This document shows positions 1 to 8,960 of a DNA stretch of 64,000 nt, one piece after another (position 1 is the stretch's first letter; each line of letters begins with the position of its first letter). This stretch comes from CAG-873 sp910578365 (GTDB lineage Bacteria > Bacteroidota > Bacteroidia > Bacteroidales > Muribaculaceae): assembly GCA_951635545.1 (NCBI GenBank), contig OX620685.1, positions 496,001 through 560,000 on the forward strand, in the 5' to 3' direction. A model generated the notes under the pieces. That model searched no databases, was not told the origin of the DNA, and saw nothing but the letters and a program-made list of their open reading frames with translations. A program made the translations under genes and the position numbers.

Positions 1-531
1 GCCGACCTGAGCAAACTGCCCTCCGGCAAAAACTATGTGCTGATACCGACAAGCGGCTCGCTGGCCGAGTTCAACAAACTCTCGGGCGGTGTACTCGAGG
101 CTCAGGAAGATGCTTTAGGCGGCTCGACATACGCCCTGTTCGGCTATCCCGACTGGACAAGCTTCCGAGGCCCCAACCGCGACATGCTGCACCGCCTGGG
201 CGCCACCATCTATACCCGCTTCTACTACGACCCCTTCTCGCCCGAAGTAAAGCAGCTCGAAGCCCGCTACAACACCGACTTCGGCGGCACCATGGTCGAC
301 GCAGTACCCTCGCCCGCCCTGCTGGGCTTCGACACCGCATGGTTCCTAATCAACGATCTGCGCCGCGGAGGCAGCGAATATGTGCCCGAAAATACAGCAT
401 GGTACGGCGCACAGTCGAGCTTCCACTTTGTGAAGGCCGACGCCGCCAACCCCGAATCGGGCTACTATAACGACGAACTTTACATAATCCGTTTCTCGAT
501 AGATGGCATCCATACCGACCGCCTGCAGTAG
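1..531 (+). CDS. LysM/periplasmic-binding-like protein, C-terminal part
   Basis: The frame is open from the first base, so only about the last 176 residues are present. Segments such as LFGYPDWTSF, TIYTRFYYDPFSP and LLGFDTAWFLI resemble the C-terminal type-1 periplasmic-binding fold of the Bacteroidales family that carries N-terminal LysM domains, proposed to act at the cell wall or periplasm. The LysM part would lie upstream and is not visible, so the family call is from recall. The stop overlaps the start of the following beta-barrel gene by 29 bases, which suggests translational coupling. Confidence 0.6.
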   Translation, partial: ADLSKLPSGKNYVLIPTSGSLAEFNKLSGGVLEAQEDALGGSTYALFGYPDWTSFRGPNRDMLHRLGATIYTRFYYDPFSPEVKQLEARYNTDFGGTMVDAVPSPALLGFDTAWFLINDLRRGGSEYVPENTAWYGAQSSFHFVKADAANPESGYYNDELYIIRFSIDGIHTDRLQ

Positions 532-1225
532 GCTGCTGCTGTGCCTGACGCTGCTGTCGGCTTGCGCAGGCATCGCCTCGGCTGAAACCCACTACAAACC
601 CCGAATATCGCTCGGCGGACGAGCCGGCGTGTCGATGTCACGCATATCGCTCTCGCCATCAGTGCGACAGAACTGGCTAATGGGCAGCGCCGGCTCGCTG
701 ACATTCCGCTATACCGAGGAGAAACTCTTCGGACTCATAGCCGAACTTGGCTGGAGCCGGCGCGGCTGGAGCGAGAACTTCTCCGACCCCAACAGCAAAG
801 TCAAGAATCCGCTGGAGTATAAACGCTCCCTTACCTACATAAGCCTGCCGGTAATGACACACGTGTACTTTGGTACCCGCCGCATGAAGTTCTTCTTCAA
901 CGCCGGCCCTGAAGTGAGCTACATGCTTACAAGCGGCATTACGAGCAATTTCGACTACCGCAACCCGACTTCGTCGGCGCACTGGCCCGATCGGGCACGC
1001 ATGACCGAGCAGCTGACAATGGACATCAGCAACCGCTTCGACTACGGCATCACCGCCGGTCTGGGCGGCGAGTTCTACCTCAATCCGCGTCACTCGGTCA
1101 ATATCGAGGCCCGCTTCTATTATGGCCTCGGCAATATATTCCCGGCCAAAGTCAGCGACACTTTCAGTGCATCACGCTGCATGAACCTCGAACTTACACT
1201 GGGCTATTGGTTCCGCCTTAAGTAA
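503..1225 (+). CDS. PorT-like outer-membrane beta-barrel protein
   Basis: 240 residues with a signal peptide of about 27 residues ending near GIASA. The rest is alternating aromatic and polar strands (ISLGGRAGVSMSRI, FFFNAGPEVSYML, ITAGLGGEFYLNPRHS) and ends in a strand with a near-terminal aromatic (ELTLGYWFRLK), as expected for an 8-10-strand barrel of the PorT/outer membrane protein beta-barrel family. It overlaps the preceding gene, so the two are probably one transcript. The substrate or partner is unknown. A strong hairpin follows the stop. Confidence 0.72.
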   Translation: MASIPTACSRLLLCLTLLSACAGIASAETHYKPRISLGGRAGVSMSRISLSPSVRQNWLMGSAGSLTFRYTEEKLFGLIAELGWSRRGWSENFSDPNSKVKNPLEYKRSLTYISLPVMTHVYFGTRRMKFFFNAGPEVSYMLTSGITSNFDYRNPTSSAHWPDRARMTEQLTMDISNRFDYGITAGLGGEFYLNPRHSVNIEARFYYGLGNIFPAKVSDTFSASRCMNLELTLGYWFRLK

Positions 1226-1233
1226 CAAAACAA

Positions 1234-1288
1234 GCGGGTGTTTCATAACTATTAGCCGCGATGCAGCTAATAGTTATGAAACACCCGC
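1234..1288. terminator. bidirectional hairpin between convergent genes
   Basis: Perfect 23-bp inverted arms (1234-1256 and 1266-1288) with a 9-base loop lie between the plus-strand barrel gene and the minus-strand DUF3332 gene. There is no long T run on either side, so it may act as a processing or 3'-end-stabilising hairpin as well as a terminator. Confidence 0.7.
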
Positions 1289-1309
1289 AAATGTTATGTA
1301 GGCCGGAAA

Positions 1310-1855
1310 TCAGCGCATGGCAAAGCAGCTGCCGCTGACTGCCTGCTGATAAGCATAGAGGCCTGCGTCGCTCAGCTCCACAGTCTTGTAGCTGCCGTCG
1401 GGCCGGGGCAGGCTCACGTGGGTGTCGTCGACAAAGGTGAAGATAGTGTGGCTCTCGCCGCCAACGTTGTAGCTCCAGCTGTTGTCGTCATCATTGAAGT
1501 CGAGGCGCACTATCGAGCCGTCGGTTTCCGAGGTGATGGTATAGCCCTTGCCGTCGCATTCAACCAGGTAACGGCCTTCCTGACCTTCGATTACCTTAGT
1601 GCCCTTGGCCACTGGGTTGCCACCGCTCCAGAACTCAATGGAATTGAGAACCAGCACGTCGGCCAGCGCCGAAACCTCGTAAACGGGCAGAACCCAGAAT
1701 GCGAAGAATACCAGTTCGTTGACGAACTTGTTACCTACAGTCTTGTTCCAGGCCAGAAGCTTGTTGGTCAGCGAGAAGCTGCCTATACACGAGCTGAAGA
1801 GCATCGAGCCTCCCAAAAGGCACACGATTGCCACGCTTAAATAAGTTTTCTTCAT
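1310..1855 (-). CDS. DUF3332-type membrane lipoprotein
   Basis: 181 residues. It starts with a lipoprotein-like signal (MLFSSCIGSF, Cys about 23), followed by SLTNKLLAWNKTVGNK and a hydrophobic stretch (VNELVFFAFWVLPVYEV) typical of DUF3332 proteins. The C-terminal half is a polar beta-rich domain. The molecular role is unknown. It is the last gene of a closely spaced minus-strand series, 41 bases after the MltF-like gene. Confidence 0.75.
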   Translation of the reverse strand: MKKTYLSVAIVCLLGGSMLFSSCIGSFSLTNKLLAWNKTVGNKFVNELVFFAFWVLPVYEVSALADVLVLNSIEFWSGGNPVAKGTKVIEGQEGRYLVECDGKGYTITSETDGSIVRLDFNDDDNSWSYNVGGESHTIFTFVDDTHVSLPRPDGSYKTVELSDAGLYAYQQAVSGSCFAMR

Positions 1856-1896
1856 ATTGTTCAGAATTAATAAGGTGATTGAAAAATTTAATTGAA

Positions 1897-3288
1897 TTAT
1901 AGAGGAATTACGCGCTTGGCATGCTCGTAGAAGTTCATAATCTGCTTTACGTAGCTGACGGTTTCCGAACCGCGGGCATAGCCATAGCGTACCACATTGT
2001 CGTTATAATACTTTTTTTGCATCTTCATCAACAGTGCTTTAGCCACATTGTCGTCCCACACCCTGGGGTTCATGCCGTACTTCTCGGCCAGACGCATGGC
2101 GTCGAGCACATGGCCCAGACCACAATTGTAGGCCGCAAGCACAAACTTTATCCGCTCCTTGTCTTCGGGCACCTGCTTGCGCAATTGCCTGTCGAGGTCG
2201 GCCAGAAGCTGTGTGGCAACCTTCACACTGATATTTGGCGAGCCGAGGCTTTTGAGATTCTGGCCATATCCGCGACCGGTGCGCGGCATTATCTGCATAA
2301 GTCCGCGGGCACCCACCCATGAGCGGGCAGAGGCGTTGAAACGGCTCTCAACGTAGCCTTGTGCCGCCAGCAGACGCCAGTCCAGGCCAATGCCGGGAGC
2401 GTAGGTCTTGAACAACCGGTCGTAGTTCGATATATAGCCTTTAGCAAAGTTGAAAGCGACCTTGGGAAACGACTTGCTCTGCTCGAAATAGCGCTTCAGC
2501 AGTTCGGCATTAGCCTGCTTCTGCTCGTCGGTGGCGAACCACTCGTTGATTTCGCGGGCCAGCCGCTCGTTGCCTTTGCCAACGGCCCACGACTGGCGCT
2601 GCTCGTCGCTTAGGGGCATACTGATGTCCAGGTCGTGATAGTAAGTTTCGTTGAGCATGGCCACGTCACTGTCGACAACAGTCAGCGGCAGCTTGCCGTC
2701 CGACACCATCTCAATTAGGTCTTCGGTAATAAGAGTGTCGGCACTGATTTCGCGAATGTCGATTCCGCCGCCGAGTTCTTCGTTGAGGTTCTGCATACGC
2801 CTCAGATACTTGGAGGCGGCCTCCACATAGACTGTTTGCCCCACCAGTTGTGTCACGTCGGTAATCGGGGCGCGTCCCTCGCGCTTGCTCTGCACCAGCA
2901 CCTGCCGGGTATAGTTCTCTGGGCCGCAAGCCTTTACCAGCTCCTTGTAGTGGGCCGTTATGGGCACTTCGTAGGCAATAAGGTCGGCCTTTCCGCTATC
3001 CACCATCTCAATGGCCCGTTTCAGCGACTTAACCGCAGTGAGTTTCATGGCCAGCCCCCTGGCCTGGCAGAAGTCGCGGGCCAGAGTATAGTCGTAGCCC
3101 AGCGAGTCGCCTCGATAGATAAAAAACGATGTAGGCCCGTACAGAGTCACCACCCGGAGGGTATCGTCGGCTGTCGGCGCGCTTTTCCGGCCGACAGGGC
3201 CCGACGACCTTCCGCCGCTACAGCCAGTCAGGACCGCTGCAGCAGCTATAATAGAGAGAGAGAGGAGAATGAGTCTGTTAAGTTTCAC
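1897..3288 (-). CDS. mltF: MltF-like lytic transglycosylase lipoprotein
   Basis: 463 residues. The signal peptide ends in lipobox LTGC (Cys23). Residues about 40-270 form a family-3 solute-binding domain (LRVVTLYGPTSFFIYRGDS) and about 290-440 an SLT transglycosylase domain with catalytic Glu314 in QGYVESRF, followed by SWVGARGLMQIMPRTG and AAYNCGLGHVLDA. This architecture is that of MltF, which cleaves the MurNAc-GlcNAc bond of peptidoglycan to leave 1,6-anhydro ends. It is probably anchored to a membrane facing the periplasm. It lies 47 bases after purM. Confidence 0.9.
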   Translation of the reverse strand: MKLNRLILLSLSIIAAAAVLTGCSGGRSSGPVGRKSAPTADDTLRVVTLYGPTSFFIYRGDSLGYDYTLARDFCQARGLAMKLTAVKSLKRAIEMVDSGKADLIAYEVPITAHYKELVKACGPENYTRQVLVQSKREGRAPITDVTQLVGQTVYVEAASKYLRRMQNLNEELGGGIDIREISADTLITEDLIEMVSDGKLPLTVVDSDVAMLNETYYHDLDISMPLSDEQRQSWAVGKGNERLAREINEWFATDEQKQANAELLKRYFEQSKSFPKVAFNFAKGYISNYDRLFKTYAPGIGLDWRLLAAQGYVESRFNASARSWVGARGLMQIMPRTGRGYGQNLKSLGSPNISVKVATQLLADLDRQLRKQVPEDKERIKFVLAAYNCGLGHVLDAMRLAEKYGMNPRVWDDNVAKALLMKMQKKYYNDNVVRYGYARGSETVSYVKQIMNFYEHAKRVIPL

Positions 3289-3335
3289 AGTCTATCGGAT
3301 TTGTACGGAACGGCGACTGAGCTGCCCCGCAGGAT

Positions 3336-4502
3336 TCAATACTCGAAGGTACCCTTCTCCGAGATGATGGTGAGGTGATTGGCCGGTGCCTCCTCGACAC
3401 GACCTACCACTCGCGCGTCGATACCGAACGAAGCTGCGATATCAATCACGCGGGCAGCGTGTTCCGGACGAAGATAAATCTCCATACGGTGGCCCATGTT
3501 GAACACCTTGTACATCTCCGCCCAGTCGGTGCCCGATTCTCGCTGTATCAGGTCGAACAGAGGCGGCACGGGGAACAGGTTGTCTTTTATAACATGTTTA
3601 TTCTGCACGAAGTTCATTACCTTGGTCTGGGCACCGCCTGAGCAATGTACCATGCCGTGGATTTCGGGCCGCATCTCGTCGAGCAGCTTCTTTATTACCG
3701 GGGCGTAAGTACGTGTTGGCGAAAGCACCAGTTTGCCGGCGTCGAGGTCCACACCCTCCACAGAGTCGGTGAGGCTGCGGCTGCCGCTGTATACCAGTTC
3801 GGAGGGCACTGCGGCGTCGAATGTTTCGGGATAACGCTCGGCCAGATATTTGCTGAACACGTCGTGGCGGGCCGAAGTCAGACCATTGCTGCCCATGCCG
3901 CCGTTATAGCAGTCCTCGTATGTGGCCTGACCGTATGAGGCAAGACCCACTATAACATCGCCTGCCTGAATATTGCCGTTGTCAATCACATCTGCCCGAC
4001 GCATGCGGCAGGTAACGGTGCTGTCGACGATTATGGTGCGGACCAGGTCGCCTACATCAGCGGTTTCGCCGCCGGTGCTTATGGCGTTGACACCCTGGCG
4101 GCGCAGTTCGGCCAGCAGCTCTTCGGTGCCGTTGATAATAGCCGAGATTACCTCGCCCGGAATCAGCTGCTTGTTACGGCCTATGGTCGACGATACCAGT
4201 ATGTTGTCGGTGGCTCCGACACAGAGCAGGTCGTCGATGTTCATAATCAGGGCATCCTGGGCAATGCCTTTCCATACGCTGAGGTCGCCGGTTTCGCGCC
4301 AGTAGGCGTATGCCAGCGACGATTTGGTGCCGGCTCCGTCGGCGTGCATTATATTGCAATACTCGGGGTCGCCGCCCAACAGGTCGGGGATGATTTTGCA
4401 GAATGCTGTGGGATACAGGCCCTTGTCGACATTCTTGATTGCTGCGTGTACATCTTCTTTGGATGCCGACACGCCTCTGAGATCGTAGCGTTTTGAATTC
4501 AT
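3336..4502 (-). CDS. purM: phosphoribosylformylglycinamidine cyclo-ligase (AIR synthase)
   Basis: 388 residues of the PurM/AIR-synthase fold: an N-terminal ATP-binding half with HADGAGTKSSLAY and NIDDLLCVGATD, then STGGETADVGD and a C-terminal AIRS domain with HCSGGAQTKVM and VFNMGHRMEIYL. The enzyme closes FGAM to AIR in purine synthesis using ATP, in the cytoplasm. It is longer than E. coli PurM (about 345) but this length is usual in Bacteroidetes. It lies between the antiporter and mltF genes with spacings of 27 and 47 bases; no other pur gene is nearby. Confidence 0.85.
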   Translation of the reverse strand: MNSKRYDLRGVSASKEDVHAAIKNVDKGLYPTAFCKIIPDLLGGDPEYCNIMHADGAGTKSSLAYAYWRETGDLSVWKGIAQDALIMNIDDLLCVGATDNILVSSTIGRNKQLIPGEVISAIINGTEELLAELRRQGVNAISTGGETADVGDLVRTIIVDSTVTCRMRRADVIDNGNIQAGDVIVGLASYGQATYEDCYNGGMGSNGLTSARHDVFSKYLAERYPETFDAAVPSELVYSGSRSLTDSVEGVDLDAGKLVLSPTRTYAPVIKKLLDEMRPEIHGMVHCSGGAQTKVMNFVQNKHVIKDNLFPVPPLFDLIQRESGTDWAEMYKVFNMGHRMEIYLRPEHAARVIDIAASFGIDARVVGRVEEAPANHLTIISEKGTFEY

Positions 4503-4529
4503 ATCGTGATTGGTTCTGGATTCATGTTA

Positions 4530-6725
4530 TCATTTGCCGAATTTCAGTCCGGCTATCTTATATGTGTTGCCAACGAGCCAAACCAGGTCGCCGGAGCGGA
4601 ATACCAGGTCGGGCTGCGAGTCGATGTACTCGCCCTCGCGCTGCACGGCCACCACAATGGCGTCATAGCTGGCACGCAGCGAGCTGCTGCGCGGAGTGGC
4701 TCCCACCAGCGGCGAACTGTCGGAGAGCAACACGCTTGTGAGCTTGACTTCGGAGTCGGACTCTCCCTCGGGCAAGGGCATCTCCACCTCGGGCAGCATG
4801 CTCTGCAGCTGCTCGTCGGTGCCGATTACACCTATCACATCGCCGGGATAAAGGCGCTGATGGGCGCCCGGAATGGCTATGAGTCTGGGACCGCGCTGTA
4901 TGCTCACCACGTTCACCCCGAAGCGATGGCGCAGATTGCTGTCGGCCAGACGCTGTCCGGCGAATGTACAGCCGCTGCCCACTGTCATGTAGGCCTGGTG
5001 CAGGTCGCTCACCACCTGGTTGTTGCGTCCACTGCGGCGGAGTTCGCGCTCGTTGAGATTGTCGATAAACTTACTTTCCATCCGGGTCATCTGACTTCGC
5101 AGACGCTTGCTGAAATACAAAGCGGCCAGCAGCATGCAGGCGGCAGCCACATATATGCCGGCCCAGGCTGAATACACGCGGCTTATAACCTGGATTACAA
5201 ACACAAAGGCTATAATCCAGCGGAATACCATTATTACGGTGCGGGGGATCTTGGCTCCGGGTGTGCTGATTATATCGCCGGACGATGGCGGCGATACCAG
5301 CGCCAGCAGGAAGGGCGCCATGAATATTATGGTCACGGTAGCCGTAAGCAGGTTGCTCCAGGCCGGGGTGATGCTGTGCAGCCACGGCGACAGATAGTCG
5401 CGTCCGGCCAGCATTATGGCTATGAGTATTATCGAGTAGATTATTGTTGTAGCTGCATAGCGCTTTATCACCTTGCCCCACTTGTGGCCGGAAGCTGCGT
5501 CCTTGGAGGCCTCGTTCTGATAGCGGTTAATCAGGAAGCTCAGGCGCTCGGGCAGATGCCGCTCTATGCTGTTGTACACCGGCACCGCCATCTTTATAAA
5601 GTACGGAGTGGTAAAGGTGGTAATGACCGACACCGCCACCACTATGGGGTAAAGTGTGGGCACCAGCACTCCCAGGCTCATGCCCAGGGTAGCTATGATG
5701 AAGGCGAACTCGCCTATCTGCGTAAGCGAGAAGCCCGACTGTATGGCCACTTTCAAAGTCTGGCCGGTGACAAGCATGCCGAAGGTGCCGAACAATATCA
5801 TGCCGGCGATTACCACTGCCGAGAGTATAACTATAGGCAGCCAGTACTCAACCAGTATGGCCGGCTGCACCATCATGCCCACGGATATGAAGAATACCGC
5901 CCCGAAAAGGTCTTTTACCGGTGTAACCACATGCTCTATACGCTCGGCATAACTGGTACCGGCCAGTATCGAGCCCATGACAAAGGCCCCGAGTGCCAGC
6001 GAGAAGCCGCAGTACACCGAGAACACCGCCATGCCCAGGCAAAGACCCATGCTGATTACAAGCAGTGTTTCGCTGTTGAGAAAACGGCGGAAGGCGTTGA
6101 ACATGCTCGGAAGCACATACACACCAACAAGAAACCACATAACCAGAAAGAACACCAGCTTGCCTACGCTCAGCAGCAGCTGCGTGCCCTCGACACTGTT
6201 GTTGATGGCTATCGACGACAATATCACCATCATAACCACTGCAAACAGGTCTTCCACTATAAGCACGGCCAGCACCATCGAGGCAAACTTCTGCTGACGC
6301 AGGCCAAGATCGGTGAATGCCTTGATTATTATGGTTGTGGATGACATGGACAGCATTCCGCCCAGAAACAGACTGTTGATGGTGTTGAAGCCCAGAAGGT
6401 GCCCTATGGCAAAACCGGCGCACATCATGCCGGCCACTATTATCATGGCCGTGACCACGGCACTGCCTCCGCTGTTGAGCAATTTCTTGAAGCTGAACTC
6501 CAGTCCGAGGCTGAACAGAAGCACCACAATGCCTATTTCGGCCCAGAAATCGATGTTCGCTTCGGTAGTGACCGACGGCAGATACTCAAAGTGTGGGCTG
6601 GCCAGAAAGCCGGCCACAATGTAGCCGAGCACCACCGGTTGCCGAATCCATTTGAACAGCACCGTTACAAACGCGCCCAACAACAATATGAACGCAAGGT
6701 CCTTGATTAGTCCTTCTATCTCCAA
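4530..6725 (-). CDS. Kef/CPA2-type cation:proton antiporter with two TrkA-C domains
   Basis: 731 residues. About 12 membrane segments fill residues 1-410 (VVLGYIVAGFLASP, GIVVLLFSLGLEFSF, SMSSTTIIIKAFTDLG), as in monovalent cation:proton antiporter-2 proteins. A second membrane cluster follows at about 420-540 (IIYSIILIAIMLAG, WIIAFVFVIQVI), and two RCK_C/TrkA-C domains occupy about 575-645 and 655-731. There is no TrkA-N Rossmann domain, so ligand gating would rely on the C domains alone. Probable K+/H+ or Na+/H+ exchange at the inner membrane; the ion is not determined. Confidence 0.85.
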   Translation of the reverse strand: MEIEGLIKDLAFILLLGAFVTVLFKWIRQPVVLGYIVAGFLASPHFEYLPSVTTEANIDFWAEIGIVVLLFSLGLEFSFKKLLNSGGSAVVTAMIIVAGMMCAGFAIGHLLGFNTINSLFLGGMLSMSSTTIIIKAFTDLGLRQQKFASMVLAVLIVEDLFAVVMMVILSSIAINNSVEGTQLLLSVGKLVFFLVMWFLVGVYVLPSMFNAFRRFLNSETLLVISMGLCLGMAVFSVYCGFSLALGAFVMGSILAGTSYAERIEHVVTPVKDLFGAVFFISVGMMVQPAILVEYWLPIVILSAVVIAGMILFGTFGMLVTGQTLKVAIQSGFSLTQIGEFAFIIATLGMSLGVLVPTLYPIVVAVSVITTFTTPYFIKMAVPVYNSIERHLPERLSFLINRYQNEASKDAASGHKWGKVIKRYAATTIIYSIILIAIMLAGRDYLSPWLHSITPAWSNLLTATVTIIFMAPFLLALVSPPSSGDIISTPGAKIPRTVIMVFRWIIAFVFVIQVISRVYSAWAGIYVAAACMLLAALYFSKRLRSQMTRMESKFIDNLNERELRRSGRNNQVVSDLHQAYMTVGSGCTFAGQRLADSNLRHRFGVNVVSIQRGPRLIAIPGAHQRLYPGDVIGVIGTDEQLQSMLPEVEMPLPEGESDSEVKLTSVLLSDSSPLVGATPRSSSLRASYDAIVVAVQREGEYIDSQPDLVFRSGDLVWLVGNTYKIAGLKFGK

Positions 6726-6751
6726 TTTTAGCAGTATCTATTTTTTAAGTG

Positions 6752-7474
6752 TTAAATACTCAGCTGGTTGGCAAGGGTAATTGCCTGAGTGGGATGTTCG
6801 CGGCTGAGTTCGTCGAACAGCTTTATATAGTCGATGCTCGCATGAGCCAGAATTACAAGGTTGAGCGACGTGGTGTTGGTTTCGTAGTTGTACTCCACAT
6901 AAAAGTTGCTCAGATGTATGCGGTGGTTCTTCAGCACCTTGCGGTATCCGCTGATATCGCGCAATATCGTCGCAAGGCGCATGCGGATGATGCGCGACTC
7001 GCTTCCGGCGCTCATGCGGTGTTCAATACTTTCGAGCTGTACCAGTATGAACAAAATCAACATGGTGGCTACCACCGACAGCCAGTACAGCCCTACCCCC
7101 ACGGCCATGCCTATGGTCGCCACCATCCAGATGCCGGCGGCGGTGGTAAGGCCGCGTACCGAACCTTTCATCTGTATTATAGCGCCTGCACCGAGAAAGC
7201 CAATACCTGTGACTACCTGGGCGGCAATACGGCCTGGGTCGCCGTTTTTAAGGCCCATATACTCCTGAGGCACATATATACTCAACAGCATGGCCAGGGT
7301 GGCACCCATGGCTATGAGCGAGAATGTGCGCACGCCGGCGCTCTGCCCCTTGCGTTTGCGCTCAAAGCCCACAACGGCACCGAGTACCATGCTGAGCAAC
7401 AGTTTGTATATGCTGCCCACCGTGGTCACCTCTATGCCGTTGACGGCCTGATATATGTTCTGCCAGAAGTCCAA
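6752..7474 (-). CDS. MgtC/SapB family membrane protein
   Basis: 240 residues. The N-terminal membrane domain carries the family signature (LGAVVGFERKRKGQSAG, then VRTFSLIAMGATLAML and GFLGAGAIIQ). The C-terminal soluble part (about 150-240) is an ACT-like domain. Family members act in low-Mg2+ survival and F-ATPase control; the role here is not shown. It lies between the coiled-coil protein and the antiporter, spaced 36 and 26 bases, which suggests an ion-homeostasis operon. Confidence 0.85.
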   Translation of the reverse strand: MDFWQNIYQAVNGIEVTTVGSIYKLLLSMVLGAVVGFERKRKGQSAGVRTFSLIAMGATLAMLLSIYVPQEYMGLKNGDPGRIAAQVVTGIGFLGAGAIIQMKGSVRGLTTAAGIWMVATIGMAVGVGLYWLSVVATMLILFILVQLESIEHRMSAGSESRIIRMRLATILRDISGYRKVLKNHRIHLSNFYVEYNYETNTTSLNLVILAHASIDYIKLFDELSREHPTQAITLANQLSI

Positions 7475-7510
7475 TTTTGTTATTTGGTGTTTAAGAGGGT
7501 GTTTAATATT

Positions 7511-8509
7511 TTATTTGAGATTTACCGTAGTCTTGCCCACACGGTAGCCGTCGGTAAACACTTCTACGGTATATGCGCCGCCGCTGAGTGTATTGTTGGC
7601 ACAGTCGTAATATATGGTCACCGGCACATCGTCGCCGCCATATTCGATGGTGCGCTTGGCCGTGTAAGGCACTGAGCCGCCTTCGAAACTGAAGTTGCCT
7701 GAGCCACCCAAAAGGTCGGCGCTGGGAGTGGTTATGCGGATATAGAAGGTCTTCTCACCCACCGAAGCCGATACATTTTTCAGCACGGTGAAGTTTACGG
7801 CAAACTGTTTGGCCTTCTTTACATTCTTTTCGGTTTTGCCCTTTTTATTGAGAGGCTGCAGGCCAAGACCGTTGACATTGAGCTTGGAGGCGCGTTCCAT
7901 ATCCTGGCTGAGCTGACGGTTGCGCTCGGCAGTCGACGACACCTGCGACTGTAGCTGCTGGTTCTGGTCCTTTATCTGCGCGTTTTCTTCGCGCAGAGCC
8001 TGATTTTCCTTGTTCAGGCGGTCGATTTCCTCCACGTAGTGCTTGAGCAGAGCGCGCAGAGTGTCAATTTCGCTTTTGAGTTTGGCGATTTCGGCAGCCG
8101 ACTTGTTTTTGGTATCCTTGAGTTCGCGCTGCAGGCGTTCCACCTCCATACGCGCTGTATTGTATTTCTCTTCAAGAGCAAGTTTGAGCGAGTCGTTGGT
8201 AATCTGCATACGCTGCGACTCGAATTCATCGAATTCACGGTTAAGGCTTTCGTACTCAAATTGCAGAGCCTGCTGCTCGAGGGCGAGTTCGGCCTCTTCT
8301 TTGGCTTTCAGTGCCTCTTCGGCCTGGCGCCTGGAGTCGGCCGACGTTTTCAATAACAACCACAGGCCGACTACCACAACCACAATAGCCACACCTGTCA
8401 GCACCCAAAAGAGCGATGTCTGGGTAAAGGGCTGCTTGGGGTTCTCCTGCTGCTGTTGCATCTTCGGAGTTTCATCTGCCGCTTCGCGGCGGTAGGGAGT
8501 ATTGTCCAT
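7511..8509 (-). CDS. membrane-anchored coiled-coil protein with C-terminal beta domain
   Basis: 332 residues when started at the ATG at 8509; a TTG 13 codons upstream lies too close to the promoter to be the start. A short polar N-terminus rich in Q and N is followed by one membrane helix (SLFWVLTGVAIVVVVVGLW), then about 140 residues of heptad coiled coil rich in E, K, R and Q, and a beta domain of about 100 residues (KTFYIRITTPSADLLGG, GAYTVEVFTDGYRVGKT). No known function. The same architecture and related C-terminal domain recur at 8961-9740. First gene of the minus-strand series ending with DUF3332. Confidence 0.8.
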   Translation of the reverse strand: MDNTPYRREAADETPKMQQQQENPKQPFTQTSLFWVLTGVAIVVVVVGLWLLLKTSADSRRQAEEALKAKEEAELALEQQALQFEYESLNREFDEFESQRMQITNDSLKLALEEKYNTARMEVERLQRELKDTKNKSAAEIAKLKSEIDTLRALLKHYVEEIDRLNKENQALREENAQIKDQNQQLQSQVSSTAERNRQLSQDMERASKLNVNGLGLQPLNKKGKTEKNVKKAKQFAVNFTVLKNVSASVGEKTFYIRITTPSADLLGGSGNFSFEGGSVPYTAKRTIEYGGDDVPVTIYYDCANNTLSGGAYTVEVFTDGYRVGKTTVNLK

Positions 8510-8550
8510 CTGTAATGAATTTGAATTTACGTGATAGAATTTTGACAATG

Positions 8551-8581
8551 CAAATTTACTAATTATTTATGAGTGGGCAAA
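8551..8581 (-). promoter_or_regulatory. Bacteroidetes promoter for the coiled-coil/mgtC/antiporter series
   Basis: Read on the minus strand: TTTG (8581-8578), a 19-base spacer, then TAAATTTG (8558-8551), matching the Bacteroidetes -33/-7 consensus. It lies 42 bases before the ATG at 8509. Confidence 0.7.
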
Positions 8582-8656
8582 GGCGGGCATCGGGCTAAAT
8601 TTTACTTTTTTTTGTAATATTTTCTCCTGAAAAGCCATTATAACAAAAAAAAGAAT

Positions 8657-8664
8657 TAAATTTG
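8657..8664 (+). promoter_or_regulatory. -7 box of the ferredoxin promoter
   Basis: TAAATTTG fits TAnnTTTG 60 bases before the ferredoxin ATG. No clear TTTG/TTG lies 19-21 bases upstream, so only the -7 element is claimed. Confidence 0.5.
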
Positions 8665-8724
8665 CAGTCTAAACAACTACACAAGAACCCGTAATAATTA
8701 TCTAACTAATTAAATTTAAGAACA

Positions 8725-8895
8725 ATGGCTTACGTAATTACTGACCGCTGCGTAGCTTGCGGTACCTGCCTTCCCGTTTGCCCTGTTGAAGCTATCTCCG
8801 AGGGTGAAATCTACCACATCGATCCCGATACCTGCATCGAATGCGGCAGCTGTGCCGAAGTTTGCCCCAGCGGCGCTATCGAGCCCGGCGAATAA
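8725..8895 (+). CDS. 2[4Fe-4S] ferredoxin
   Basis: 56 residues beginning MAYVITDRCVACGTCLPVCP. Two CxxCxxCxxxCP cluster motifs are complete: CVACGTCLPVCPVEAI and CIECGSCAEVCPSGAI. This is the clostridial-type electron carrier that serves pyruvate:ferredoxin oxidoreductase, hydrogenase or Rnf in anaerobes. It is a single-gene unit with its own -7 box and terminator. The cluster motifs leave little doubt about the fold; the partner enzyme is not in the window. Confidence 0.95.
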   Translation: MAYVITDRCVACGTCLPVCPVEAISEGEIYHIDPDTCIECGSCAEVCPSGAIEPGE

Positions 8896-8916
8896 TTCGC
8901 GGACTATAACAAAAAC

Positions 8917-8955
8917 AAAAAAACTGGAATGTCGTTCAGACTTTCCAGTTTTTTT
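8917..8955 (+). terminator. intrinsic terminator of ferredoxin
   Basis: AAAAAACTGGAA (8918-8929) pairs with TTCCAGTTTTTT (8943-8954). The A/T symmetry lets it also serve the convergent minus-strand gene ending at 8961. Confidence 0.85.
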
Positions 8956-8960
8956 ATTTC

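Noticed and set aside
5376..6344. Long plus-strand open frame opposite the antiporter
   Set aside because: Histidine- and tyrosine-rich composition of an antisense shadow; the minus-strand antiporter explains the region fully.
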